A DNA stretch of 64,000 bases from Anabaena cylindrica PCC 7122 (GTDB lineage Bacteria; Cyanobacteriota; Cyanobacteriia; Cyanobacteriales; Nostocaceae): assembly GCF_000317695.1 (NCBI RefSeq), contig NC_019771.1, positions 868,001 through 932,000 of the forward strand. Direction: 5' to 3'. Shown one piece after another: positions 46,420 to 55,173 of the stretch (position 1 is its first letter; each line of letters opens with the position of its first letter). The notes beneath the pieces are model-generated. The model was not told the DNA's origin. It did no database searches and saw only the letters and a program-made list of their open reading frames with translations. The position numbers and the translations under genes were made by a program.

Positions 46420-47328
46420 ATGCAAAGTAACTTTAATCCCCTCGAATTTCTTAGTGTCAAGGTAAAAGCGGCTGTTACTGATACTCAGAATTTAGCTAAC
46501 CAAGGCATTGCTAAAATACAAGAAACTACAACACAAATAGGCAATATTGCACAAGCCGCACCCAGTTCAGTAGTTAGTGCTGGTATAATTGCCACCCAAG
46601 AAGCTTTTAAAATCGCTCATCATATCCGGTTTGAGAACTTACCAGCAAATCTGCAATTCAAATTTGCACGGGCTGGAGTGCGTAATGGAATGCGTGATAT
46701 TCAAGAAGCCGCAAAAGTGTTTGAAACCATTCCCGCACAAATTCGCGCTCAAGGTTCTGAAGCAGTTCGAGAATTTTGTAAAGATAAAGACTGGAGTCAC
46801 ATTCAAGCTCATGTTAATGGAGGTGGCAGCGAAGCCACTAACGGCATTTTTGAGCATTTTCGGATTAACCGCGCTCGTGGTGGCGTAGACATGACAGCAG
46901 AAGAACTAGCCGTAGCCCAGCAGGTTTTAGCTGACGCAGCATTTAAAGCCGCCGTGGCAGAAGTAGTGGGAGCAGTTTTAAAAGGAGCAGTTGCCGCAGC
47001 AGCAATTGAGTTGGTATTTTCCATCCTAGAAAATTCGTTATTATGCGTCGAAGGTAAAATTACACAACAGCAATTAGTACAGAAAGTAGCCGCAGCTACA
47101 GCTAAAGCAGGTATAGCAGGTGGTGTGATCACAGGGATTCTTTTAACCATTTGTATGATATTTCCACCTATAGCCGCACTTTTAGGCGCAGCAGCTATCC
47201 CCCTTGCAGTTGCAGGTATTGGTTTTATGGGAGTTCGTGCTTGGGAAATTTTCTGTCATGCAGATAGCTTGTTTGGCATCACTGAACAAACACAAAAATT
47301 CCTGGGAATGTCTGAAGCTACAAGTTAA
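46420..47328 (+). CDS. Unrecognised membrane protein with an HNH-like segment
   Basis: 302 aa, function unknown. Residues 1-110 are helical and rich in alanine and glutamine. Around 120-155 is DKDWSHIQAHVNGGGSEATN followed by GIFEHFRINRARGG; the spacing H-I-x5-GG-x5-N-x9-N-x2-RG recalls HNH/His-Me-finger nucleases, but the cysteine ligands of many HNH domains are missing. From about 170 on the protein is alanine-rich with two or three likely membrane segments (AVLKGAVAAAAIELVFS, GVITGILLTICMIFPP, LGAAAIPLAVAGIGF). A membrane-associated or pore-like C-terminus is possible. The nuclease idea is weak and rests only on residue spacing. Confidence 0.65.
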   Translation: MQSNFNPLEFLSVKVKAAVTDTQNLANQGIAKIQETTTQIGNIAQAAPSSVVSAGIIATQEAFKIAHHIRFENLPANLQFKFARAGVRNGMRDIQEAAKVFETIPAQIRAQGSEAVREFCKDKDWSHIQAHVNGGGSEATNGIFEHFRINRARGGVDMTAEELAVAQQVLADAAFKAAVAEVVGAVLKGAVAAAAIELVFSILENSLLCVEGKITQQQLVQKVAAATAKAGIAGGVITGILLTICMIFPPIAALLGAAAIPLAVAGIGFMGVRAWEIFCHADSLFGITEQTQKFLGMSEATS

Positions 47329-47400
47329 CCTGAGTTCGACATAAGATAATTGGTGGAAAACTTGCCCCCGCTAGGAGTCTCAAACCCTTATTCTCTCGCC

Positions 47401-47463
47401 CTTAAAAATCATAACTCCGTTCGGCGAAGCCGTGCCGTAGGCATAGGAGAAACTCCGAACTCA
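47401..47463 (+). repeat. Dispersed repeat related to 43650-43690
   Basis: CTTAAAAATCATAACTCCGT leads into the palindromic element GGCGAAGCCGTGCCGTAGGC and ends in AACTCCGAACT. The same head sequence with a different palindrome (CGCGTAGCG) lies at 43649-43680 in front of the heptamer array, so a composite repeat unit has been copied or the palindrome replaced. Confidence 0.6.
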
Positions 47464-47492
47464 GGTAAGTTAGGTTAGCACTCAGCACTTTG

Positions 47493-48200
47493 CTATCCTT
47501 TGTAAGATTTATCATTAAATAAACCCAACAAAGGGCCAAGAATTGCCCCAAAGACAAAACCACCTGCATGGGCCCAATAAGCGATTCCTCCGCTTTCCAT
47601 ACCGATGTTAGTGGGTGTTTCTAAACTCGCAATTCCGTAAAAGGCTTGTTGGATAAACCAAAATCCTAAAAAGAAATATGCAGGAACCCGAAACGTTGGG
47701 AAGAAAATACCCAAAGGAAGTACCGTGAGAATTTCAGCTTGGGGAAAACGGATAATGTATGCACCCATGACACCGGCTATAGCTCCACTTGCACCCAATG
47801 ATGGAATGCTAGAATTTTGAGAAAAGTACCATTGTGTTAATGATGCCAAAACACCGCAAGATAAATAGAAGAGTAAATATTTAATTCCACCTAATTTTTC
47901 TTCGACATTGTTACCAAAAACCCAGAGAAACAACATATTACCAGCTAGGTGCAAAATACCACCGTGGAGAAATTGAGCAGTAATTAAAGTTACCCATTCT
48001 GGTACAGGTTGATTTACCGGAATACCTGCAAAGCTTAAACTGAGTTCTTGGGGAACTACAGCAGCCCAATGTAAAAACACATTTAATGCTTGAGGAGAGA
48101 GACTGGCTTGATAGAGAAAAGCCAGGATATTGATAGCAATTAGCGCGTAAGTTACATAAGGCGTAATATGTACAGGGTTGTTGTCTTTAAGGGGAACCAC
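47493..48200 (-). CDS. Rhomboid-family intramembrane serine protease
   Basis: 235 aa with about six membrane segments. The catalytic dyad is Ser138 in SLGASGA and His211 in WAHAGGF; H84-x3-N88 (ILHLAGNMLFLW) is the conserved oxyanion/TM2 motif. Both catalytic residues are present, so activity is expected: cleavage of single-pass membrane proteins within or near the membrane. Length and the start MVPLKDNNP are typical of bacterial rhomboids. It is a single gene on the minus strand, divergent from the Uma2-family gene with about 190 bp between the starts. Substrates are unknown. Confidence 0.93.
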   Translation of the reverse strand: MVPLKDNNPVHITPYVTYALIAINILAFLYQASLSPQALNVFLHWAAVVPQELSLSFAGIPVNQPVPEWVTLITAQFLHGGILHLAGNMLFLWVFGNNVEEKLGGIKYLLFYLSCGVLASLTQWYFSQNSSIPSLGASGAIAGVMGAYIIRFPQAEILTVLPLGIFFPTFRVPAYFFLGFWFIQQAFYGIASLETPTNIGMESGGIAYWAHAGGFVFGAILGPLLGLFNDKSYKG

Positions 48201-48389
48201 TGGATTTATTCCTGATTTTTGAGCAACTAGCTCTAAAATAACGAATTTTGCCAGTAATTGCTTCTACCTGTTGGATGGATTAGGCTTTAGTAGGTGTGAT
48301 TATTTTAATTACTGTCCGTTAAGCGATCGCACTTTCCCACCTTTAAACTAAGACTATCAGCACAACTCCCCAAAATTGGAGGTCTAGCT

Positions 48390-49085
48390 ATGGTACAGCA
48401 ACTCACGCCAGAAACCGCACCAGACATCATCTACCCAGACAGCGACGGAAAACCAATGGCAGATAATACTAAACAATTTCGCTGGATTGTCACTATTAAA
48501 GAAAACTTAGAAATCTTATTTGCATCACAGGATGATGTCTTTGTCGGTGGAAATCTTTTATGGTATCCTGTTCAAGGAAGTATTAAAACTCGCCAAGCAC
48601 CTGATGTCATGGTTGTTTTTGGCAGACCAAAAGGCGATAGAGGTTCCTATAAACAATGGGACGAAAATAATATTCCTCCCCAGGTGGTTTTTGAAATTCT
48701 ATCACCGGGAAACCGAACTCAAGAGATGATTAATAAATCACTTTTTTATCAACGTTATGGAGTAGAAGAATATTATGTTTATGATCCAGATACATTAGAA
48801 TTTTCTGGTTTTCTGCGTTCTCAAGATTCTTTTGCCGAAATTGAAAAAATTAATGGTTGGATAAGTCCACGCTTGGGTATACGTTTTCAACTTACTCCAG
48901 ATACTTTAAAAATTTATTATTCTGATGGACGAAAGTTTCTCACATCTGTAGAACTTGATCAACTACGAGAACAAGAATATCAACGGGCTGAACAGGAATG
49001 TCGAGAGAAAGAAGCAGCACTTCAGCAATATCAGGATTTATTAGCCAAATTGCAAGCTAAAGGAGTTGATATAGACAATTTATAA
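48390..49085 (+). CDS. Uma2-family protein (PD-(D/E)XK nuclease fold)
   Basis: 231 aa. The Uma2/DUF820 core has the nuclease-like residues Asp72 (QAPDVMVVF), Glu102 (VVFEILSPGNRT) and Lys116 (INKSLFYQRYGV), followed by EEYYVYDPD. The family is greatly expanded in cyanobacteria and is structurally related to restriction endonucleases; its physiological role is unclear. The C-terminus (about 190-225, QLREQEYQRAEQECREKEAA) is a coiled coil. GGAG lies about 10 bases before the ATG. It is a single gene; association with the following GTPase operon is unlikely because a repeat-filled 300-bp gap separates them. Confidence 0.9.
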   Translation: MVQQLTPETAPDIIYPDSDGKPMADNTKQFRWIVTIKENLEILFASQDDVFVGGNLLWYPVQGSIKTRQAPDVMVVFGRPKGDRGSYKQWDENNIPPQVVFEILSPGNRTQEMINKSLFYQRYGVEEYYVYDPDTLEFSGFLRSQDSFAEIEKINGWISPRLGIRFQLTPDTLKIYYSDGRKFLTSVELDQLREQEYQRAEQECREKEAALQQYQDLLAKLQAKGVDIDNL

Positions 49086-49385
49086 ATACTTCCTGTTAGA
49101 AAAATATTAATTGTAATTAACCGCAGAGGCGCAGAGAACGCAGAGAAAGAGAAAGATACCATTTATTAGCTAATCTTGCACCGGGAAGGGAATCATTATA
49201 GGGGTATGCATTTGAATGAAATACATCATAGCCCCCTCATCGCTTGCGGGGAGGGGGTTGGGGTGGGGTTCTTGTATCTCACTCAATCGAGAACCGCTAT
49301 ATCTCTTCTTAGGAGGTGCATGGAGTTAATTGAGGCAATTATAAGCGATAATTTATAGAGGCTCACTGTTTTAAGAAGTTATTTT
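49086..49385. other. Intergenic region with repeats upstream of GTPase operon
   Basis: 300 bases. It contains a CGCAGAGGCGCAGAGAACGC tandem-like repeat (about 49122) and the 105-bp MITE at 49197-49301. The promoter of the GTPase operon must lie in the last 80 bases or within the MITE. TTTTAAGAAGTT precedes ATG 49386 without a strong Shine-Dalgarno sequence. Confidence 0.55.
49197..49301 (-). mobile_element. 105-bp MITE with palindromic core, copy 1
   Basis: Bounded by TATA and GCTATA ends, with a GC-rich core CCCCCTCATCGCTTGCGGGG. In reverse complement it matches 59406-59512 along its length (TATAGCGGTT, GAGTGAG, ACCCCACCCC, GGGCTATGATGTA), but the core stem is in the opposite orientation. 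Noncoding. Confidence 0.75.
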
Positions 49386-51581
49386 ATGTACATAACCACT
49401 AATAGAATTGGAAAAATTACCAGCATTATTGAAAAACGCCGCCCACTAATTGATAAAATTCAAGTTGTTGAAGCAAATCTACATTCTCTTTATTCTAAAT
49501 TAGATTATCTAGAAAGCTACCGTCATTACTTACTAACAACAGTTGATGACAAAAATGTTTATGGACGTTTGCAGAAAATTGATTTGACAACAATTCAAAA
49601 CACTCTTACAGATGAACTCAATAAATTACGTAAACTGAAAATGCGCTTTTGTCGTGACACCCTTAACATTGGGGTAGTTGGACGCGCACGGCAAGGAAAA
49701 AGCCGCTTATTACAAAGTTTAACAGGGCTGAGTACTGCTGAAATTCCTGATGGTGATAGACAACATTGTACTGGGGTGAGAAGTACCATTCAGCATAACT
49801 TAAATGTTGATACTTATGGTGAGGTTTGGTTTCATTCGGAACGATCTTTTTTAGATGAAGTAATCAGTCCTTATTATCAAAAACTACGTTTGGGTAATAC
49901 ACCAATCACAATTGCAGAATTTGCTGCCAATCCCATGCCAGCTTTACCGCAAAACCTGCCGGGATATGCTGAACCAGGTGCAATGTATGAACATTTAACT
50001 AGATATCACACACATTTAGAAAAGTATCGTCACCTATTGAGAGAAACTTTACCTCGGCGGATTTCTAGAAATGAAATTCGGGAATATGTGGCTCAAGATA
50101 CGGCTGATGGACAAAGGGTATTTTTTAATTATTTATCAGTGCGAGAAGTAAAAATTATTTGTAATTTTCCTAATGCTGATGTGGGACAAATTGCTTTAGT
50201 AGATATGCCTGGTTTGGGCGATACAGGTGTTGGCGATGAAGAAAGATTAATGAAAACTTTGGGACAAGATGTAGATGCGGTTTTATTTGTAAGAATGCCC
50301 AAATCATCTGGTGATTATTGGGCAGATGTAGATGTGCGACTTTATGATACTTCTCGCGCGGCATTGATTGATTTGCCCATTGATTTGTGGTCTTTTATAG
50401 TGCTTAATCAAACTAGTGCTAATTCTAAAAATGGTGATAACTCTAATAATTGTCAAGATTTGGCAGAAAGTTTTACAGATAAACATATCAAAGTGGTTGA
50501 TTGTTTAATTGCAAATTGTGCAGATTATGAAGCAGCAAATAAAGTTTTAGATACTGTTCTCAATTATTTAGTTATTAATATTGAGTCTTTAGATCAGCAA
50601 TATGGAGCATCTTGTCAAGAGCGATTAATGCGCCTGCAAAATTCAGTTGATGCTGAGTTAGAGAAAGCGCGTCATGTTTTGGGAGAAACGACTCAACAAG
50701 ATAATTGGTTTCCTTTATTTGAGCAATTATTTGATCAACTTTGGAACGATTTAACTAGTGGGTTGGAAAAATTACTCAGACAACTTAGAAAACAAAGAAA
50801 CGCTGACGATATTGATTTTAAGCAGCAGGTGGAGAATGCGATTCAAGCTTGTCGCCATGATACTGGTATTCCTAGCCTAGAGCAAATCGAGAAAAGGCGC
50901 GATCGCATCGGTGGCTATCCAAACGCCTACTACGAGTATCTGAACGAGGTTCGGGCGCACTTATCGCAAAATTTCCTATTGCTGGATGAGGCTTTAAAGC
51001 GATCGCTTTCCCAAGTTAAAGCTAATGTCGCCCAAGTACTGATAGAACAAGGACTTTTAGGAAAACTCACCGCAGAAAAAAATGAGAAATTCTTCACAGA
51101 AATAGCCAATCTCATCCCCGAAAACCTCAGCAAACTCAAACTAGGATTTCATATCCTCTCAGATTTTGATATCTCCTATCGCGGCTTAATTCAGCACCGT
51201 ATCCGCAAACATTTAGATGGATTAACACCAGATGATACCTCACTCCAACTATCCACATTTCCCACAGCCAAAGAACTTTTAGCCAACTTAAAAGCACTAC
51301 AAGCAGAAGCCGTTTATGGTTGCGAAACTGCTTTAGAAGACTTACTCTGTGAACCTAGCCAAGCCGCTTTTGCTATAGTTGAGGAATTTGTCGATCGCGT
51401 ACTTCGTGCTGAAGGTGCAAAAACACAATGGCGCATCTTTTTAGAAGAAATGCGTGCAGAAATTTGGCAAGAAGAATTTGAGCAATTAGGAGAAAAGACA
51501 AAACTGCGTCGAGAATGGTTAAAATCAGTAGAGCAAGCAGCCACAGCTAATCAATTAGACTCCATGCAATTTTTGAATTAA
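49386..51581 (+). CDS. Dynamin-like large GTPase
   Basis: 731 aa. An N-terminal helical region (1-90) precedes a GTPase domain: G1 GRARQGKS (99-106), a threonine-containing switch around HCTGVRST (127-134), G3 DMPG (273-276) and a G4 candidate NQTS (341-344) in place of N-K-x-D. About 300 residues of long helices follow (LEKARHVLGE, LLRQLRKQRN), the layout of bacterial dynamin-like proteins. No membrane segment is seen. It is the first gene of a three-gene operon, 23 bp ahead of the next. A role in membrane remodelling or in an NTP-driven conflict system is possible, but the family name is all the sequence supports. Confidence 0.85.
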   Translation: MYITTNRIGKITSIIEKRRPLIDKIQVVEANLHSLYSKLDYLESYRHYLLTTVDDKNVYGRLQKIDLTTIQNTLTDELNKLRKLKMRFCRDTLNIGVVGRARQGKSRLLQSLTGLSTAEIPDGDRQHCTGVRSTIQHNLNVDTYGEVWFHSERSFLDEVISPYYQKLRLGNTPITIAEFAANPMPALPQNLPGYAEPGAMYEHLTRYHTHLEKYRHLLRETLPRRISRNEIREYVAQDTADGQRVFFNYLSVREVKIICNFPNADVGQIALVDMPGLGDTGVGDEERLMKTLGQDVDAVLFVRMPKSSGDYWADVDVRLYDTSRAALIDLPIDLWSFIVLNQTSANSKNGDNSNNCQDLAESFTDKHIKVVDCLIANCADYEAANKVLDTVLNYLVINIESLDQQYGASCQERLMRLQNSVDAELEKARHVLGETTQQDNWFPLFEQLFDQLWNDLTSGLEKLLRQLRKQRNADDIDFKQQVENAIQACRHDTGIPSLEQIEKRRDRIGGYPNAYYEYLNEVRAHLSQNFLLLDEALKRSLSQVKANVAQVLIEQGLLGKLTAEKNEKFFTEIANLIPENLSKLKLGFHILSDFDISYRGLIQHRIRKHLDGLTPDDTSLQLSTFPTAKELLANLKALQAEAVYGCETALEDLLCEPSQAAFAIVEEFVDRVLRAEGAKTQWRIFLEEMRAEIWQEEFEQLGEKTKLRREWLKSVEQAATANQLDSMQFLN

Positions 51582-51604
51582 CAAACTAAAGGTAAAAATT
51601 TTAA

Positions 51605-52567
51605 ATGCACGAACTCAAAATCACCATGCTTGGCCCCAGTGGCGTAGGTAAAACAAGTCTTTTAACAGCCATGTATGAGCAATTTGAAAGCAATATCGGT
51701 AAAACTAATCTGCAACTCACACCTGATTTAGATAGTTCAGCACTTTTGCAAGAACGTTTAGCAGAACTTAAAAATCTTCCTGACAGTTTTGAAACTAAAG
51801 GATGGATGCAGAACACTGAAGATTACAAATCCTTCTTTTTTGAACTAGGTAAAAAAGGTGCTAAACCTTCCTTAATGCTTAACTTTCAAGACTATCCTGG
51901 TGAATACCACGGTTCAAAAAGTCCTCGTGAAGAAAAGGAACGCATTGAAAATTTTGTCAACGAATCTGCGGCTGTAATTATTGCTATTGATACCCCAGCT
52001 TTAATGGAAAAAAATGGTCAATGGCATGATTCAATTAACAAACCCCAGATGATCACAAATATATTTCAAAGAGCCTATAGAGAACTTGACTCACCGAGAT
52101 TAGTCATACTAGCTCCTGTGAGATGTGAAAAATATTTACAGAATGAGCAAAGTATTTCTGAATTGATGAATCAGGTAAAAATTGGATATACAAAATTACT
52201 TGAAGATTTTAACACCGAAGCACTACTTCCCAAAGTGGCTGTAATTGTCACGCCAGTACAAACAGTAGGTAGCGTGCATTTTTCTCGCATAGAAATGAAT
52301 GGGAATAATCCATTATTTATATTTCGCAAAACTTCTCACGATGCTAAATATAATCCTAAAGATAGCGAACAACCTCTGAGATATCTTTTGCGGTTTTTGC
52401 TCAAACTCCATATTGATAAAAAACATTGGAACTTATTCAATTTTATCCGCGAGTGGGTTGGTTTAGATAATCATCTCAAAGATGCTGTGCGTGAATTTGC
52501 CAAGGGATGTAAAGCTAATAACAGTTTCGTAGTTTTACAGGGTGATAATTTGCTAAATATTGATTAG
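51605..52567 (+). CDS. P-loop GTPase (TRAFAC type)
   Basis: 320 aa. G1 is GPSGVGKT (10-17) close to the N-terminus, and G3 is DYPG (96-99) in LMLNFQDYPGEYHG. VILAPVRCEKYL (about residues 160-175) occupies the place of G4, where small GTPases have N-K-x-D, as in GTPases found in bacterial multi-gene conflict or signalling cassettes. No membrane segment. It probably works with its neighbours: 23 bp separate it from the dynamin-like gene and 9 bp from the tail-anchored protein, so the three are very likely co-transcribed. Substrate or effector unknown. Confidence 0.82.
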   Translation: MHELKITMLGPSGVGKTSLLTAMYEQFESNIGKTNLQLTPDLDSSALLQERLAELKNLPDSFETKGWMQNTEDYKSFFFELGKKGAKPSLMLNFQDYPGEYHGSKSPREEKERIENFVNESAAVIIAIDTPALMEKNGQWHDSINKPQMITNIFQRAYRELDSPRLVILAPVRCEKYLQNEQSISELMNQVKIGYTKLLEDFNTEALLPKVAVIVTPVQTVGSVHFSRIEMNGNNPLFIFRKTSHDAKYNPKDSEQPLRYLLRFLLKLHIDKKHWNLFNFIREWVGLDNHLKDAVREFAKGCKANNSFVVLQGDNLLNID

Positions 52568-52576
52568 GAATTTGAT

Positions 52577-53350
52577 ATGGATATTTACATTCGCAGTCGA
52601 GGATTTTCTCAAGAAGAAGGCTACGCTTGGATACCTGAACTACCTGAAATTATCAGACAAAATCAGGTTTATGAATTGATTCAAAGTGAAGTTTTTTCTC
52701 TTTTTATCGGGCGGTATGGTAGTCAGTTATTATTACTAATAACTGGACTTGATGCAAGTGAAAGAGTAGATTTTCGTGACCGCAAAATTCGTAATTCTGT
52801 AGCTTGGATAGGGGAAGACTCTGAAGACAATGAACAAAAAATTAGAGCTATTGCTGCTGCTGCTTTACGAGATGAACTAAGAGAAACCTTAAGAACAGAA
52901 ATAGACCAAGCCGTGATTTTTGATCATGATCATGGATTTAAAATTGCAGCAGATATTAGTAAATTATCAGTAGAGGAAGTTATCAACATCCGTGATTTTT
53001 CTGCTAATACCAATAATAAAATAGGTAAAAATTGCAAAAAATTGAGAGATGAACTAGCTTTTGAATTTGAAGAAAAATCTTTACCCAAAGGAATTGGTTT
53101 CAACAATATACCTTTAGTAATTGTCACAGGGATTCAAAATCAAGAAACACTAATTCGGGCTGGAGTTTGGCGGGGTTTATCAAGTAGTTTACGATTGGAG
53201 GTATGGGAAGAGTATAAAAAAAGCCTCAATTCTCTGGAAACACCACCAGAAATTCAAAAAAACAAGTCACTAATATTCATCATGATTTTTATTGCTTTAA
53301 TTTCAGCTTTTATTATCCTTTTTTTGTTATTACAACCACAGCTAAAATAA
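52577..53350 (+). CDS. Tail-anchored protein of unknown function in GTPase operon
   Basis: 257 aa, not recognised. The soluble part begins MDIYIRSRGFSQEEGYAW and contains SLFIGRYGSQLLLLITGL and RDRKIRNSVAWIG. Residues of about 230-252 (SLIFIMIFIALISAFIILFLLL) form a single C-terminal membrane anchor with a four-residue tail, so the protein faces the cytoplasm. It starts 9 bp after the preceding stop. It could tether the two GTPases to a membrane or act as their sensor or adaptor; that is inference from the operon. Confidence 0.75.
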   Translation: MDIYIRSRGFSQEEGYAWIPELPEIIRQNQVYELIQSEVFSLFIGRYGSQLLLLITGLDASERVDFRDRKIRNSVAWIGEDSEDNEQKIRAIAAAALRDELRETLRTEIDQAVIFDHDHGFKIAADISKLSVEEVINIRDFSANTNNKIGKNCKKLRDELAFEFEEKSLPKGIGFNNIPLVIVTGIQNQETLIRAGVWRGLSSSLRLEVWEEYKKSLNSLETPPEIQKNKSLIFIMIFIALISAFIILFLLLQPQLK

Positions 53351-53352
53351 TA

Positions 53353-53471
53353 TATAGCCTTTCCCACTCTAGTTAGATACACACTGACACCTCCCCAACT
53401 CTCCCCTTGGTAAGGGGAGGGTGCGTGACAGCGCGGGTGGGGTGTATTTCATGAGCTTGGGAATTGCTATA
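53353..53471 (+). mobile_element. 119-bp MITE, TATAGC family, copy 2
   Basis: Same length, orientation and termini (TATAGCCTTTC, GAATTGCTATA) as 33751-33869, with about one difference in ten. It fills the gap between the GTPase operon and the broken TPR gene. Confidence 0.85.
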
Positions 53472-53509
53472 GCTGATTTACATAAACATTTCCTTAAATA
53501 ACCAAATTT

Positions 53510-54231
53510 ATGTTTTTTAATAATTCCTTAGAATCTCAACTCCAACGCTGGAACGAAATAATTCACAGTCAGCCAAACAACCCTAATGCTTACATTCAGC
53601 GAGGAATGTTTTACTTTAAACTTGGGAAAACCGAAGAATCTATTCAAGACTTTGACACCGCAGAAAAATTAGATTCTAAAATCACACTCTATCTATGGCA
53701 ACGTGGTTTATCTTATTATTATGTAGAAAGATTTGCTGATGGTGCAAAACAGTTTGAAATAAATTTAACTGTCAATGCTCAAGATGTGGAAGAAACAGTT
53801 TGGAGATATCTTTGTATAGCGCGTTATTTAGGCCTATCTGAAGCGCGTAATTCTCTGTTAACTGTAAAAAATGACCCCAAAAAGATTATGCAGAGTGTGT
53901 ATGATTTCTTTGCGGGGAACTGCACACCAGATGATGTCTTAAATGTAGGTAAATTGCAAGGAATTAAAGGAAATTTTTATAGTCATCTTTATCTAGGATA
54001 ATATTACGAAACCGAAAACAATTTTGAATTAGCACAAAAATATATAGTTAAAGCTGCTGATAAGCTGTTAAGCACCTAAATTTGATAATCCTAAAATGTT
54101 TAAATCTTGTGGGGTGGGCATCTTGCCCGCCAGACTTATACAAATTAAATGCACAACAGCTTACATATAAAATTGATGATTATATGTGGTATTTAGCACA
54201 GGTACATAAAAAAGTGAGACAATGGCCTTGA
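53510..54231 (+). pseudogene. TPR-repeat protein gene, broken by a nonsense codon and a MITE
   Basis: The first frame gives 163 aa (53510-54001) with TPR-type helices (NPNAYIQRGMFYFKLGKTEE, SKITLYLWQRGLSYYYV). TAA at 53999 stops it, yet the same frame continues YYETENNFELAQKYIVKAAD. At 54061 a TA-flanked 101-bp element interrupts the gene. If the element and one TA are removed, the frame reads A-A-D-T-Y-K-I-D-D-Y-M-W-Y-L-A-Q-V-H-K-K-V-R-Q-W-P and stops at 54229-54231, giving about 206 aa. The original role was probably a protein-protein adaptor. The truncated product may still be made. Confidence 0.85.
54063..54163 (+). mobile_element. 101-bp MITE inserted at TA in the TPR gene
   Basis: The termini TAAGCTGTTAAGCACCTAAA and TTAAATGCACAACAGCTTA are inverted repeats of about 23 bp with few mismatches. 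TA at 54061-54062 and 54162-54163 is the target duplication, as for IS630/Tc1-type elements. The core holds GGGTGGGCATCTTGCCCGCC, a stem found widely in these genomes. Confidence 0.85.
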
Positions 54232-55173
54232 TTATAATTTAGGACTTACGCATTAGACAAAAGTGTGAAAATTAAATGTGCGTTTCTTAGAACCCTTGTA
54301 CAGAAGTTCCATGTAACGTCTCCAACAGATATCTATTGACAAAATTTATTAAATATGAATTAAGGATTTTATCTCTTGTAGGGTACGTTAGGATGGAAAA
54401 GTGTAACGTACGTAAGGGACTTTCCAATAAAAAAATATACAAATATTTCTTGTGGTGCGGGCAAGATGCCCGCAAATTATTAAGGGCAAAGGGCAGGCAG
54501 GATACCTAACCCACAAGATGAGATCATCTATTTTCTGGCAATTTATTGTAGCCATAACGCATTTCTATACATACACTACGTATTTTTCAAAGATCAAATA
54601 TTATTCTTATCGTTATACTGAAGATAAGACTAGACAAACTACCGAAATGTTTAAATAACCCTACGGTAAATTAGCGCTGCAAAAGGTGCTTTATCTCCCC
54701 CTGCTGCTACTACTTGATACTAGTTTAAAATCGCCTAGTTTGAGTACATAAGTTTTACCCCTAATTAATAAAAGTATCTTAATCATTGGGTAAAGTGTAA
54801 AATTAAATTTCTCAAATGTACCCTAACACTAATTTTTTTTCACTCCCACTCTAGTAGGGTTTAATTTATCCACTAAAGGCGTAAAATCTAACTTTCTGTC
54901 AGCCCATATTTTGATAGGTGAAATTTCATGAACTGCTAAACGAACTTAGATACACAATTAACTTGACTGTTACGGAAATATTTTGTATGGAGAGGCTTAT
55001 TTCTAGAAATGGAGGATTTATTAACCGGAAAGACTTCAAAAAATCAGAAATTTATAAAGTGGCTACCTGTTTTTAGTTGATCAATCTTAGAAAATATCAG
55101 GACTGGTAGCTAAAAACACAATTTTGTTTTTTCATTACCTTCGTCTATAAAATCAATTCTTGAGTACATTTAT
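54232..55173. other. Long intergenic region without a gene
   Basis: 942 A+T-rich bases. Recognisable content: an inverted copy of the dispersed repeat seen at 28333 and 56208 (about 54264-54331), and the stem GTGCGGGCAAGATGCCCGC near 54454. Short open frames here (for example 54452-54658) run over repeats and have no domain. The stretch before 55174 should contain the promoter of the next gene; no motif is convincing. Confidence 0.6.

Noticed and set aside
49086..49385. Functional pairing of the Uma2-family gene with the GTPase cassette
   Set aside because: A 300-bp repeat-filled gap with a MITE separates them; Uma2 genes are scattered widely in cyanobacteria.
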